The notes under the pieces: generated by a model
Seen by the model: only the letters and a program-made list of their open reading frames with translations
What the model was told of the DNA's origin: nothing
Databases searched by the model: none
From: Flavobacterium sp. J27
GTDB lineage: Bacteria > Bacteroidota > Bacteroidia > Flavobacteriales > Flavobacteriaceae
Reading direction: 5' to 3'
DNA: 64,000 nucleotides
Assembly (NCBI RefSeq): GCF_004303025.1
Contig: NZ_PJQW01000008.1
Coordinates: 62,001 to 126,000 of the forward strand
Program-made: the position numbers and the translations under genes
Part shown: one piece after another, positions 54,829-63,905 of the stretch
Position numbering within the stretch: position 1 is the first letter of the stretch
Layout: each line of letters opens with the position of its first letter

Positions 54829-56175
54829 ATGGCAAAGTTTGAATTGAAATTACCTAAAATGGGTGAAAGTGTTGCAGAAGCAACAGTGACTAACTGGCTA
54901 AAGCAAGTTGGAGATAAAATTGAAATGGATGAAGCGGTCTTGGAAATAGCGACAGATAAAGTCGATAGTGAAGTACCTTCTGAAGTTGCTGGTACATTAG
55001 TAGAGATTCTATTTAATGTAGATGATGTAGTACAAGTGGGTCAAACAATTGCTATTATTGAAACAGATGGAGGAGCTGTTGCAAGTCAGCCAGAAGTCGT
55101 AAATGAAACTCCAGTTGAGGAGCATGTTGCTGAAGAGCTTACTAACACTATTGAAACAGTACAAGAAACGGTAAGTACAATAGATTTTTCTGATGCCAAT
55201 AAATTCTATTCGCCATTGGTAAGAAATATAGCTAAAGAAGAAGGCGTTACCTTAGAAGAACTAGAAGTAATGGAAGGTACCGGAAAAGGTGGTCGTGTAA
55301 ATAAAGAAGATATTTTAAATTATATTAAGGAGAGAAATACAAAATTCGCTGTTTCTAAAAAAGAAACAATTCCACAACCGCAATCAGCAGTTTCTGAAAC
55401 GAAATCAACAACAGTTTCAGAGCAACCGCAGCCTGTTTCAACAGTAGTGCCTACGTCAGTTAATGGTGCAGACGAAATTGTAGAAATGGATAGAATGCGT
55501 AAACTGATATCGAAATACATGGTAGAATCTGTTCAAACATCTGCTCATGTACAGTCTTTTATTGAAGTTGACGTAACTAATATTGTTAAATGGAGAGATA
55601 AAGTAAAAGGCGCTTTCGAAAAAAGAGAAGGGGAAAAATTAACCTTTACGCCTATTTTTATGGAAGTAGTTGCGAAAGCGTTAAAAGATTTCCCAGGAAT
55701 GAATATTTCAGTTGATGGAGACTATATTATCAAAAAGAAAAATATTAATTTAGGAATGGCTGCTGCTTTACCAAATGGTAATTTAATAGTGCCTGTTATT
55801 AAAAATGCGGATCAGTTAAATTTAGTTGGAATGGCTAAAACAGTAAATGATTTGGCTAACAGAGCTAGAATAGGTAAATTAAAACCAGACGATACGCAAG
55901 GAGGGACTTATACGGTTACTAATGTGGGTACTTTCGGTTCTGTTTTTGGAACACCAATCATCAATCAGCCACAAGTAGGTATCTTAGCATTAGGAGCTAT
56001 TCGAAAAGTTCCGGCTGTAATCGAAACTTCTGAAGGTGATTTTATTGGTATTCGTCAAAAAATGTTCTTATCTCACTCTTATGATCATAGAGTTGTCGAT
56101 GGTGCTTTGGGAGGTAGTTTTGTGAAAAGAGTAGCAGAATATTTAGAAGCATGGGATAGTAATAGAGATATTTAA
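54829..56175 (+). CDS. 2-oxo acid dehydrogenase complex E2 (dihydrolipoamide acyltransferase)
   Basis: The 448-residue subunit has an N-terminal lipoyl domain (lipoylated lysine in EIATDKVDSEVPSE, near residue 43), a peripheral-subunit-binding domain (about 125-160, FYSPLVRNIAKEEGV), an Ala/Pro-poor linker, and a catalytic domain with SHSYDHRVVDG (H420, D424). The substrate (pyruvate or branched-chain acids) cannot be told from this gene alone; E1 and E3 are not adjacent. A terminator follows. Confidence 0.93.
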   Translation: MAKFELKLPKMGESVAEATVTNWLKQVGDKIEMDEAVLEIATDKVDSEVPSEVAGTLVEILFNVDDVVQVGQTIAIIETDGGAVASQPEVVNETPVEEHVAEELTNTIETVQETVSTIDFSDANKFYSPLVRNIAKEEGVTLEELEVMEGTGKGGRVNKEDILNYIKERNTKFAVSKKETIPQPQSAVSETKSTTVSEQPQPVSTVVPTSVNGADEIVEMDRMRKLISKYMVESVQTSAHVQSFIEVDVTNIVKWRDKVKGAFEKREGEKLTFTPIFMEVVAKALKDFPGMNISVDGDYIIKKKNINLGMAAALPNGNLIVPVIKNADQLNLVGMAKTVNDLANRARIGKLKPDDTQGGTYTVTNVGTFGSVFGTPIINQPQVGILALGAIRKVPAVIETSEGDFIGIRQKMFLSHSYDHRVVDGALGGSFVKRVAEYLEAWDSNRDI

Positions 56176-56197
56176 TTTATAATCAAATAATATGATT

Positions 56198-56233
56198 ACC
56201 CGACAAACTCGTCAGTTTGTCGGGTTTTTATTT
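56198..56233 (+). terminator. Terminator after the E2 gene
   Basis: ACCCGACAAACT and AGTTTGTCGGGT pair, followed by TTTTTATTTTT. Confidence 0.85.
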
Positions 56234-56240
56234 TTAATTT

Positions 56241-56248
56241 TATCTTTG
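56241..56248 (+). promoter_or_regulatory. -7 box of the exonuclease operon
   Basis: TATCTTTG fits TAnnTTTG and lies 20 bases before the ATG at 56269. Confidence 0.55.
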
Positions 56249-56268
56249 CAAAAAAAACTTAAAAAATA

Positions 56269-57039
56269 ATGGAATTAAAACTTAATAGGCCAATATGCTT
56301 TTTTGATCTAGAAACTACAGGTATAGATGTAGCTAAAGATAGAATTGTAGAAATTTCTGTATTTAAAGTATATCCAAACGGAAATAAAGAAAGTAAAACA
56401 TGGTTAGTTAATCCAACGATACCCATTCCTCCACAAACAACAGCTGTTCATGGGATAACCAATGAGAAAGTTGCTAATGAGCCTCCTTTTAGTGAATTAG
56501 CACCTCATGTTTATAATATGATAAAAGATTCAGATTTAGCAGGTTTTAATTCAGACCGTTTTGATATTCCCTTATTGGCAGAAGAAATGTTACGAGCAGG
56601 AGTAGATTTTGATATGAAGAATAGGGTTTCTATAGATATTCAAACTATTTTTCATAAAAAAGAGGAGCGAACCTTAAGTGCGGCCTACAAATTTTATTGT
56701 AATGAAAGTTTAGAAAATGCACATAGCGCGGAAGCTGATACCATGGCAACTTATGAAATTTTAAAAGCCCAATTAGATCGATATGAAGATTTGGAAAATG
56801 ATATTAAATCATTATCAGAATTTACCACAAGAAAAAAAACAGTTGATTTTGCAGGCTTTATCGTTTTAAATAAAGAGGATAAAGAAGTTTTTTCTTTTGG
56901 TAAACATAAAGGAGTGCTTGTTGAAGATGTTTTAGAAAAAGAACCTGGCTACTTCAGTTGGTTGCAAAATGCAGATTTCCCTTTGTATACTAAAAAAGTG
57001 TTAACTGGAATTAAATTAAGAAAATTAAATACAAAATAA
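56269..57039 (+). CDS. 3'-5' exonuclease (DnaQ/DEDDh-like)
   Basis: The 256-residue protein has DEDDh motifs: FFDLETTGID (Exo I), AGFNSDRFDIPLL (Exo II) and HSAEADTMATYEI (Exo III with H and D). A C-terminal region includes FSFGKHKGVLVEDVLEKEPGYFSWL, a small domain seen on some exonucleases. It may act in DNA repair or as proofreading activity. It is the first gene of an operon with FAH, Hpt and CinA. Confidence 0.9.
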   Translation: MELKLNRPICFFDLETTGIDVAKDRIVEISVFKVYPNGNKESKTWLVNPTIPIPPQTTAVHGITNEKVANEPPFSELAPHVYNMIKDSDLAGFNSDRFDIPLLAEEMLRAGVDFDMKNRVSIDIQTIFHKKEERTLSAAYKFYCNESLENAHSAEADTMATYEILKAQLDRYEDLENDIKSLSEFTTRKKTVDFAGFIVLNKEDKEVFSFGKHKGVLVEDVLEKEPGYFSWLQNADFPLYTKKVLTGIKLRKLNTK

Positions 57040-57093
57040 AAAAGAATAATTGTGTTAGTATTGTCACTAACCTTAAGACTAATCATTGAAAGA

Positions 57094-57705
57094 ATGAAGA
57101 TAATTTGCATCGGTAGAAATTATGTAGATCATATTTCGGAGTTGAATAATGAAAAACCATCAGAACCAGTTATTTTTTTAAAGCCAGAAACGGCAGTTTT
57201 ACCTAAAAAAACGCCTTTCTATATTCCAGATTTTAGTCAAGATGTGCATCATGAAGTGGAAGTTTTGGTAAAAATTTGTAAAGTAGGAAAATATATTAGT
57301 CCTAAATTTGCTTCCAACTATTATGAAGAGATTGGTTTAGGGATAGATTTTACGGCTAGAGACCTACAAAGCCAATTAAAAGCAAAAGGTTTACCTTGGG
57401 AAAAAGCCAAAGCGTTTGACCATTCAGCGATTATTGGTAGCTTTTTATCGAAAAAATCGTTTACATCGGTAGAAAATATTAACTTTGAGTTAAGAAGTAA
57501 TGGAGCTGTTGTACAAACTGGAAACACTTCATTAATGCTCTGGAAAATAGATGAAATAATAGCTTATGTTTCACAGTTTTTCACTTTAAAAAAAGGTGAT
57601 GTAATATTCACTGGGACGCCAAAAGGTGTTGCTTCTGTAAAAGCAGGAGATGTTTTAGAAGGGTTTATTGAAAATAACCAAACTTTCAAGATTCAAGTTA
57701 AATAA
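57094..57705 (+). CDS. Fumarylacetoacetate hydrolase family protein
   Basis: The 203-residue protein is of the short FAH type. ICIGRNYVDHISELNNE, VHHEVEVLVKI and FTGTPKGVASVKAGD match the metal-binding and catalytic motifs, in the region where E and D coordinate Mg. It may be an acylpyruvase or oxaloacetate-handling enzyme. I chose ATG 57094 (MKIICIGRNY); the earlier GTG at 57052 adds a hydrophobic stretch with no counterpart in the family. Confidence 0.9.
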   Translation: MKIICIGRNYVDHISELNNEKPSEPVIFLKPETAVLPKKTPFYIPDFSQDVHHEVEVLVKICKVGKYISPKFASNYYEEIGLGIDFTARDLQSQLKAKGLPWEKAKAFDHSAIIGSFLSKKSFTSVENINFELRSNGAVVQTGNTSLMLWKIDEIIAYVSQFFTLKKGDVIFTGTPKGVASVKAGDVLEGFIENNQTFKIQVK

Positions 57706-57711
57706 TTATAT

Positions 57712-58056
57712 ATGGCATTACAGTACAATTTATCAAAAGTGTATGAGATTTCTGAGAACGATGTAGAGTTTGCACTTCAAATTGTGAATCTTTTTTTACA
57801 AGAGGTACCAGATGAGATAAAATCAATAAAAGTAGGTATTGAAGAAAAAGATTATTCTAGGACGTATGCTGCTGCACACAAAATTAAACCTTCACTAGAC
57901 TTATTAGGCATGGATTTGGCTTATGATGAAAATATTCAAATCATGACATGGGCTAAGTCTGAAGGGAAAAAAAAAGATATCAAAGAAGTTTATAAATCTC
58001 TTAAAGATAGAGTAGATTTAGCTATTAAAGAGTTAAAGAAAGATTTCAAATTATAA
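57712..58056 (+). CDS. Histidine phosphotransfer (Hpt) domain protein
   Basis: The 114-residue single-domain protein has phosphoacceptor H56 in [16 protein letters not shown]. Such proteins relay phosphate between a hybrid kinase and a response regulator. No kinase is adjacent. It lies six bases after the FAH gene and 13 bases before cinA, so it is probably co-transcribed. Confidence 0.88.
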   Translation: MALQYNLSKVYEISENDVEFALQIVNLFLQEVPDEIKSIKVGIEEKDYSRTYAAAHKIKPSLDLLGMDLAYDENIQIMTWAKSEGKKKDIKEVYKSLKDRVDLAIKELKKDFKL

Positions 58057-58069
58057 TTCCAATTCATTT

Positions 58070-59317
58070 ATGAAAGCTGCAATTGTTACCATTGGTGATG
58101 AGATTCTTATTGGGCAAATTATAGATACAAATTCCTCATACATAGCGAAAGCTTTAGATAAAATTGGAATAGCAACTTACGAAATGTTTTCTATATCCGA
58201 CGAGAAAGATCATATTTTGCAAACACTACATTATTTTCAAAATAAAGTAGATCTAGTGATTGTTACTGGAGGATTAGGACCAACAAAAGATGATATTACC
58301 AAAAAAACATTCTGCGAGTATTTTAATGATAATTTAGTTGAGGATGCGGTTGTACTAGCTCATGTTACTGCTTTAATAGAAGGGTTTTATAAAAGACCAA
58401 TCACACAAATTAACAAGGAACAAGCTTTAGTTCCTTCTCGAGCAGAAATTCTATTTAATAAAATAGGAACAGCTCCTGGAATGTGGATGGAAAAAGAAAA
58501 AACAGTGTATATTTCTTTGCCTGGAGTGCCTTATGAGATGCAATATCTTGTAAATAATGAGGTGATTCCAAGATTAGTTCAAAAATTTAAGCGTCCCTAT
58601 ATTATTCATAAAACGGTAATGACTTATGGCAGAGGAGAAAGTTTATTAGCAGAACAAATAGAAACTTGGGAAGATAACCTACCAAAAAATATAAAATTAG
58701 CGTATTTGCCAGCTCCAGGAAGAGTAAGGTTACGATTAACGGCTAGAGGAGAAGAAGAAGAAGTTTTAAAAACAGCTTTAGAAGCACAAATAAAAGCTTT
58801 GTACCAATTAATAGGTGAGGTTATTGTTGGAATTGGCGAAGAAGAAGTCATTGAAGTTGTAGTTGGCAATTTATTAAAAGAAAAAAAAGCAACATTAGCT
58901 TTGGCAGAAAGCTGTACAGGAGGAAAAATTGCTGAAATGATTACCTCTGTGCCAGGAGCTTCCTCTTATTTTAAGGGAAGCGTGGTAAGTTATGCTACTG
59001 AATCGAAAATAAATGTTTTGGGGGTTGATAAGACTTTAATCAATGATTTTTCAGTGGTAAGCGAGCAAGTTGCAAAAAATATGGCACTTCAAGCGCAGCA
59101 ACTTTTTAAAACAGATTATGCTATCGCAACCACGGGCAATGCAGGTCCAGAAAAAGGAGATTCAGAAGCAAATGTAGGAACAGTTTATATTGCTTTAGCC
59201 ACTCCAGAAACAGTTTATTGTGAGGAATTTAATTTTGGACAGCCTCGTGTAAAAGTGGTTGATAGGGCGGTAAATAAGGCCTTTGAAATACTTTATAAAG
59301 AAATTTTAAAAAATTAA
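58070..59317 (+). CDS. cinA: CinA family protein (nicotinamide mononucleotide deamidase/ADP-ribose pyrophosphatase)
   Basis: The 415-residue protein has an N-terminal MoCF-like domain ([39 protein letters not shown]) and a C-terminal CinA deamidase domain ([39 protein letters not shown]). It recycles NMN to nicotinic acid mononucleotide and hydrolyses ADP-ribose. It is full length. Confidence 0.94.
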   Translation: MKAAIVTIGDEILIGQIIDTNSSYIAKALDKIGIATYEMFSISDEKDHILQTLHYFQNKVDLVIVTGGLGPTKDDITKKTFCEYFNDNLVEDAVVLAHVTALIEGFYKRPITQINKEQALVPSRAEILFNKIGTAPGMWMEKEKTVYISLPGVPYEMQYLVNNEVIPRLVQKFKRPYIIHKTVMTYGRGESLLAEQIETWEDNLPKNIKLAYLPAPGRVRLRLTARGEEEEVLKTALEAQIKALYQLIGEVIVGIGEEEVIEVVVGNLLKEKKATLALAESCTGGKIAEMITSVPGASSYFKGSVVSYATESKINVLGVDKTLINDFSVVSEQVAKNMALQAQQLFKTDYAIATTGNAGPEKGDSEANVGTVYIALATPETVYCEEFNFGQPRVKVVDRAVNKAFEILYKEILKN

Positions 59318-59396
59318 TAAAAGATAGTTGTGTAATTGGATTCAATTTTGTTTCTTTGCACCCTGATTTTGAATAACGAAATAAAGAGTATAAATA

Positions 59397-59633
59397 ATGT
59401 CAAGAGTTTGTGAACTTACAGGTAAAAGAGCAATGGTAGGGAACAATGTTTCTCACGCTATGAATAAAACTAAGAGAAAATTCTCTGTTAATTTATTTAA
59501 AAAGCGTTTTTATATTGCTGAAGAAGATAGATGGGTAACCTTAAAGGTTTCTGCATCTGCATTAAAGACAATTAATAAAAATGGTATTGCTGCTGTTCTT
59601 AAAAAAGCAAAAGCAGACGGAATGATTAAATAA
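59397..59633 (+). CDS. rpmB: 50S ribosomal protein L28
   Basis: The 78-residue protein starts [20 protein letters not shown] and continues [13 protein letters not shown], the L28 signature. It is followed by rpmG and the DUF4295 gene, the conserved Bacteroidetes order leading to ftsY. Confidence 0.97.
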   Translation: MSRVCELTGKRAMVGNNVSHAMNKTKRKFSVNLFKKRFYIAEEDRWVTLKVSASALKTINKNGIAAVLKKAKADGMIK

Positions 59634-59661
59634 TTCCTAGAATCCTTAATAATATATCAAG

Positions 59662-59844
59662 ATGGCAAAGAAAGGTAATAGAATTCAGGTTATTTTAGAG
59701 TGTACAGAGCATAAAGCATCTGGTGTAGCAGGAACATCTCGTTACATTACTACTAAAAACAAAAAAAATACTCCAGATAGATTAGAGATTAAAAAATTTA
59801 ATCCAATCTTGAAAAAAGTAACAGTTCATAAAGAAATTAAATAA
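59662..59844 (+). CDS. rpmG: 50S ribosomal protein L33
   Basis: The 60-residue protein begins [17 protein letters not shown] and contains one cysteine only, so it is the zinc-free (C-minus) form. It lies between rpmB and the DUF4295 gene. Confidence 0.97.
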   Translation: MAKKGNRIQVILECTEHKASGVAGTSRYITTKNKKNTPDRLEIKKFNPILKKVTVHKEIK

Positions 59845-59853
59845 TATTAAGTC

Positions 59854-60006
59854 ATGGCAAAGAAAACCGTAGCAACTTTACAAACTTCTTCAAAGAGATT
59901 AACCAAAGCTATAAAAATGGTTAAATCTCCAAAAACAGGTGCTTACACATTCGTTGAATCAGTTATGGCTCCTGAATTAGTTGATGATTATTTAAAAAAG
60001 AAATAA
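59854..60006 (+). CDS. DUF4295 family protein, 50 aa
   Basis: The ATG at 59854 opens a 50-residue lysine-rich frame (MAKKTVATLQTSSKRLTKAI, ending DDYLKKK), too short for most ORF lists. DUF4295 lies between rpmG and ftsY in Flavobacteria, as here, and may be a lineage-specific ribosome-associated protein, though this is not shown. It starts nine bases after the rpmG stop and is co-transcribed. Confidence 0.93.
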   Translation: MAKKTVATLQTSSKRLTKAIKMVKSPKTGAYTFVESVMAPELVDDYLKKK

Positions 60007-60026
60007 TTCTTTTTTTCAATTTATAT

Positions 60027-60064
60027 AGAAAAGCTACTTTCATTTGAAAGTAGCTTTTTTATTT
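60027..60064 (+). terminator. Terminator after the DUF4295 gene
   Basis: AAAAGCTACTTTC and GAAAGTAGCTTTTTT pair around a short loop, with a T-run. Confidence 0.85.
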
Positions 60065-60065
60065 T

Positions 60066-60073
60066 TACATTTG
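60066..60073 (+). promoter_or_regulatory. -7 box of ftsY
   Basis: TACATTTG fits TAnnTTTG and lies 20 bases before the ATG. Confidence 0.55.
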
Positions 60074-60093
60074 CCAATAAATAGTAAATACAT

Positions 60094-61047
60094 ATGAGTT
60101 TTTTTAAAAGAATTTTTTCTTCAGAAAAAAAGGAAACTTTAGATAAAGGTTTAGAAAAGACAAAAACATCTTTCTTCTCCAAATTAACCAAAGCAGTAGC
60201 TGGTAAATCAAATGTAGATGATGAGGTTTTAGATAATCTCGAAGAAATTTTAGTTTCTTCTGATGTAGGTGTAGATACTACCTTGAAAATTATCAGAAGA
60301 ATAGAGGATAGGGTGGCAGCAGATAAGTATTTAGGTACAGATGAGCTAAATAAAATTTTAAGGGAAGAAATAGCAGGTTTATTAGCTGAAAATAATACAG
60401 GTAATGAAACCGATTTTATTGTTCCAGAAGGAAAGAAGCCTTATGTTATTATGGTGGTTGGAGTAAATGGTGTAGGTAAAACAACAACTATTGGTAAACT
60501 AGCGAACCAGTTTAAAAAAGCAGGATACAGTGTTGTGTTAGGCGCTGCAGATACTTTTAGAGCAGCAGCTATTGACCAGTTGCAGATTTGGGCTGATCGC
60601 GTAAATATTCCTATTGTACGTCAACAAATGGGTAGTGATCCTGCTTCTGTAGCTTTTGATACCTTGCAATCTGCTGTAGCTCAAAACGCTGATGTAGTCA
60701 TTATTGATACAGCTGGACGTTTGCATAATAAGGTAAACTTAATGAATGAGTTAACAAAAGTAAAGCGTGTCATGCAAAAAGTGGTAGAAAATGCCCCTCA
60801 TGATGTTATGTTGGTTTTAGATGGCTCAACTGGCCAAAACGCATTTGAACAAGCAAAGCAATTCACAGCTGCTACAGAAGTTACTAGTTTGGCTGTTACA
60901 AAATTAGACGGGACAGCAAAAGGAGGTGTTGTTATAGGAATTTCTGATCAATTTAAGATTCCAGTAAAATATATTGGAGTAGGAGAAGGTATTGAAGATT
61001 TGCAGGTGTTTAATAAGTTTGAGTTTGTGGATTCTTTCTTCAAATAA
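60094..61047 (+). CDS. ftsY: Signal recognition particle receptor FtsY
   Basis: This SRP-receptor GTPase targets membrane proteins. The 317-residue chain has a short basic N-terminal domain, G1 GVNGVGKT (123-130), GAADTFRAAAIDQL, DTAGRLHN and TKLDGTAKGG. The N-terminal A domain is reduced, as usual in Bacteroidetes. It ends three bases before the next small gene. Confidence 0.96.
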   Translation: MSFFKRIFSSEKKETLDKGLEKTKTSFFSKLTKAVAGKSNVDDEVLDNLEEILVSSDVGVDTTLKIIRRIEDRVAADKYLGTDELNKILREEIAGLLAENNTGNETDFIVPEGKKPYVIMVVGVNGVGKTTTIGKLANQFKKAGYSVVLGAADTFRAAAIDQLQIWADRVNIPIVRQQMGSDPASVAFDTLQSAVAQNADVVIIDTAGRLHNKVNLMNELTKVKRVMQKVVENAPHDVMLVLDGSTGQNAFEQAKQFTAATEVTSLAVTKLDGTAKGGVVIGISDQFKIPVKYIGVGEGIEDLQVFNKFEFVDSFFK

Positions 61048-61050
61048 TAA

Positions 61051-61242
61051 ATGTTAAAGCGATTTTTTAGTTTTTTAATAAATATATCTTTTATTTGGTA
61101 TTTTATTACCTCGGTTATTTTGGCAGTTATTGTGTATCCTTTAGAAGAAACACACAACGAAACATTTGTTATTAGTAGGTTAATTAGTTTTGTACTATTC
61201 TATTTTTCTATTATTCTATTTTTTACAGTTAAGAGAAAATAA
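61051..61242 (+). CDS. Small membrane protein, 63 aa
   Basis: Two hydrophobic segments (ISFIWYFITSVILAVIVY and RLISFVLFYFSIILFF) flank a short polar loop (PLEETHNET). It lies between ftsY and the cysteine-peptidase-like gene, with three and two bases of spacing, so it is co-transcribed. Function unknown. Confidence 0.65.
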   Translation: MLKRFFSFLINISFIWYFITSVILAVIVYPLEETHNETFVISRLISFVLFYFSIILFFTVKRK

Positions 61243-61244
61243 TA

Positions 61245-61958
61245 ATGCGTTATAATTCTATTTATTCATTTTTTTTAATTTCAATTAGTACTATTTTTAG
61301 TTTTAATAAGGACACTTTTCAGGAATTTTCTAAAGAAAATGTTTATGTGGAATCGTATGCAGAAATCAAAGCGAAAATTGAATTAGAAAGAAGTACGTTG
61401 AAAAATAAAACTATTTCTAAAGATTCTATTTCTGAAATATTTACCAGAAACTTAGTCGATTATGTGTTCCCATATTGGTATGGAACAAAATGGTCTTTTG
61501 AAGGACATACTAGTATTCCTAAAAATGGAGAAGTTGCCTGTGGTTATTTTGTTTCTACCACTTTAAGAGATATTGGTCTTGCTGTTAATAGGTATAAGTT
61601 GGCACAGCAATTGCCTGTAAATGAAGCTTATAGTTTAGCTGTTTTAGATTCTGTTCGTGTCATTAAACATAAAACTAGTGTAGATTGTCAAGAGGAACTT
61701 TATAGGGTTTTAAAAGAAGGTATATATTTTATTGGATTTGACAAAAGTCACGTAGGTTTTATTTTTAAAAAAGATAATCAATTATATATTATTGATTCTA
61801 ATTTTTTTTCAGGAGAAGTACAAAAAGAAGGAATTGAGACATCAAAAGTCTTTCATTATTTTTCAACTTTTTATATTACACCTTTAAGTACCAATGAAAG
61901 TCTCCTTGAAAAATGGATTAATAAAAAGGAAATTAAAGTTGTTACGTCTCATCAATAA
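61245..61958 (+). CDS. Exported protein with a possible NlpC/P60-like cysteine site
   Basis: The 237-residue protein has a hydrophobic N-terminus (YSFFLISISTIFSF) and residues C99 (GEVACGYFVSTTLRDIG), H169 (DKSHVGFI) and D184 (YIIDSNFF) in the order and spacing of papain-like NlpC/P60 or CHAP enzymes. No family match is certain; a cell-wall or protein hydrolase role is inferred only. It follows ftsY and a small membrane gene and is convergent with the serine hydrolase. Confidence 0.65.
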   Translation: MRYNSIYSFFLISISTIFSFNKDTFQEFSKENVYVESYAEIKAKIELERSTLKNKTISKDSISEIFTRNLVDYVFPYWYGTKWSFEGHTSIPKNGEVACGYFVSTTLRDIGLAVNRYKLAQQLPVNEAYSLAVLDSVRVIKHKTSVDCQEELYRVLKEGIYFIGFDKSHVGFIFKKDNQLYIIDSNFFSGEVQKEGIETSKVFHYFSTFYITPLSTNESLLEKWINKKEIKVVTSHQ

Positions 61959-61961
61959 TTC

Positions 61962-63029
61962 TTAATTGATTACAGAACTGATTTTTCCCCATAATACATT
62001 ATCAAAATCTGAAAGTGCAAAATTAGAACCATCGGCTGCATCTCCCATTCTGATAACAACTAATTTTCGACTAGGAACCACATAGATTTTTTGATCATTT
62101 TTTCCTAATGCCATATACATATCATCCGGTCCATTTGGAATTAATTCTCCTGGAAATTGAATTTGTGTTTGAGGTAAATGGTATGTGGATTTTCCATTTA
62201 ACCACCATAAGTATCCGTAGGCTTCGTTTATGTTTTGCGAAGTGGTAATGGCATTGGTGAAGAAATTAGTATTGATAATTTGAGTTTCGTTCCATTTCCC
62301 ATTGTTTAATGCTAATAAACCAAAACGAGCCATGCTTCTTGTGGTGCTCCAATAAACGCTTAAATCGCCATTTGGAATCCAAGCACCTGTCATTCCAATT
62401 GGGCTTTTTAATTTGCTATTAAAATAGGAATCCCAAGTTTGTCCTGAAGCAGTTGCAACTACATCTTGTAATTTTACATATACATTATGATAAGCCCATC
62501 TTGTTCCAGCGTCAGCTATATATTGAAGGTTTGCGGGAGATACATCATCTCCTAAGCTGTCGTCTAATCCAGAATTCATGCTTAGCAAGTTTTTGCAAGT
62601 TATCAGGTTTTCTTTAGTCAGAGGAGCACTCGTCCATCCAGTACCTAAATAATCAGAAACTTTATTATTAATATTAAGCAATCCTTCTTGTTCAGCTATT
62701 CCTGTTACGGTGGAAGTAAGTGTTTTGCCAGCGCTTGCCCAGTACCAAGCAGAAGTATTGGTATGACCGTTAAAATAATATTCCATTACAATTTTGCCAT
62801 TATGTAATATAATAAAACTTTTACTGTTTTTTGTTTCTAAATAATTTAATAAATCTGGAATGTTATTTTGGTTCCATGACAAGCTTGCGGGCGTTTTAGT
62901 TTCCCAAGTTGTGACGTCATTTGGAGGGAAATACATATTTTCTTCTGTTGTAGAAATAATTGTGTCTTCTGAATTACTACAACTATATAATATTGAAAGG
63001 AATGAAAAAAGAATGTAAATTCGTTTCAT
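61962..63029 (-). CDS. Serine hydrolase of the beta-lactamase (class C)/DD-peptidase fold, lipoprotein
   Basis: The 355-residue protein has a lipobox (SILYSC, Cys17) and the S-x-x-K motif S99-A-G-K102 (WYWASAGKTLT) with a YxN-like motif (WAYHNVYVKL). These place it in the penicillin-binding/AmpC fold used by esterases and DD-peptidases; true beta-lactamase activity is not shown. It faces the upstream genes with three bases between stops. Confidence 0.9.
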   Translation of the reverse strand: MKRIYILFSFLSILYSCSNSEDTIISTTEENMYFPPNDVTTWETKTPASLSWNQNNIPDLLNYLETKNSKSFIILHNGKIVMEYYFNGHTNTSAWYWASAGKTLTSTVTGIAEQEGLLNINNKVSDYLGTGWTSAPLTKENLITCKNLLSMNSGLDDSLGDDVSPANLQYIADAGTRWAYHNVYVKLQDVVATASGQTWDSYFNSKLKSPIGMTGAWIPNGDLSVYWSTTRSMARFGLLALNNGKWNETQIINTNFFTNAITTSQNINEAYGYLWWLNGKSTYHLPQTQIQFPGELIPNGPDDMYMALGKNDQKIYVVPSRKLVVIRMGDAADGSNFALSDFDNVLWGKISSVIN

Positions 63030-63117
63030 AAAGGATTATTTCTAGTTTAGACAATAAAAATAAAAAATAGTTTAATTTATCTCTTCGAAATATGTAATTT
63101 TATTTAAAATTTAGAGA

Positions 63118-63552
63118 ATGAAAAAAATAGTATTCAGTTTTCTTTTTCTTGTAGTGTTATCATGCTCAGAAAAAAAGGCTACAATAGATATACAAGCTTT
63201 AGGCGGAATTTGGGAAATTGAAAAAGTTATTTTAGCAGATCAGAGGGTTAAAGAGTATAAAATAAATGAATCAGTAGAACAGATAAATTTAGATAAAAAT
63301 AAAGGTACTAGAAGGAAGGTTGTGATGCTTTATAATGGTAATTTTGTACTGAATAATGTAATTCAAGAATTTACGATAGAACAAAAAGAAGGTAATGTTA
63401 TCTTGTTAAATCATACTGAGTTTTCAGATTGGAAAGAAGTGATACAAGACTTAAGTGATACAAGGTTAGTTTTAAAAAACGAACAAGGAATAGAATATTA
63501 TTATAAAAAACGAACAGACATAAAATTAGGCAAAGATGGCAAAGCGATTTAG
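63118..63552 (+). CDS. Lipocalin-like lipoprotein
   Basis: The 144-residue protein has a lipobox (VVLSC) and a beta-rich body starting IDIQALGGIWEIEKVIL, with the GxW motif expected of lipocalin-like domains. The ligand is unknown. Its 3' end overlaps the DUF721 gene by 17 bases, so the two are co-transcribed. Confidence 0.75.
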   Translation: MKKIVFSFLFLVVLSCSEKKATIDIQALGGIWEIEKVILADQRVKEYKINESVEQINLDKNKGTRRKVVMLYNGNFVLNNVIQEFTIEQKEGNVILLNHTEFSDWKEVIQDLSDTRLVLKNEQGIEYYYKKRTDIKLGKDGKAI

Positions 63553-63832
63553 TGAGGAGGTTTCTATAAAAGAGGTATTACAAAGTTTTGTAATCCAAAA
63601 TAAATTAGAAACAGGAATGGATAAAGTGAAAATAAAAGAAGCTTGGGTGCAAATTATGGGTAATGGAGTGGCTAATTATACAGAAGCTATAGATTTGAAA
63701 AATAAAACATTATATGTGCGTCTTACATCAGCTGTTTTAAGAGAAGAACTTTCTTATGGAAAAGAAAAGATTGTGAAAATGATTAATGAAGAAATGGGAA
63801 AAGAAATTATAACTAAAGTAGTGCTTTCTTAA
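63536..63832 (+). CDS. DUF721 family protein (DciA-like)
   Basis: The 98-residue protein reads SIKEVLQSFVIQNKLETGMDKVKIKEAWVQIMGNGVANYTEAIDLKNKTLYVRLTSAVLREELSYGKEKIV in short segments, the DUF721 core (KEAWVQIMGNGVANYT; LYVRLTSAVLREEL). DciA-type proteins of this family help load the replicative helicase. It overlaps the preceding lipoprotein gene by 17 bases. Confidence 0.88.
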   Translation: MAKRFSEEVSIKEVLQSFVIQNKLETGMDKVKIKEAWVQIMGNGVANYTEAIDLKNKTLYVRLTSAVLREELSYGKEKIVKMINEEMGKEIITKVVLS

Positions 63833-63853
63833 ATTGTAAACTGAAAGGATAAC

Positions 63854-63886
63854 AAAAAGAGCGATTCAATTTGAATCGCTCTTTTT
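63854..63886. terminator. Bidirectional terminator between DUF721 gene and gapA
   Basis: AAAAAGAGCGATTCAA and TTGAATCGCTCTTTTT are perfect inverted arms around one base between convergent genes. Confidence 0.85.
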
Positions 63887-63905
63887 ATTGAATTATAAGC
63901 AACTA

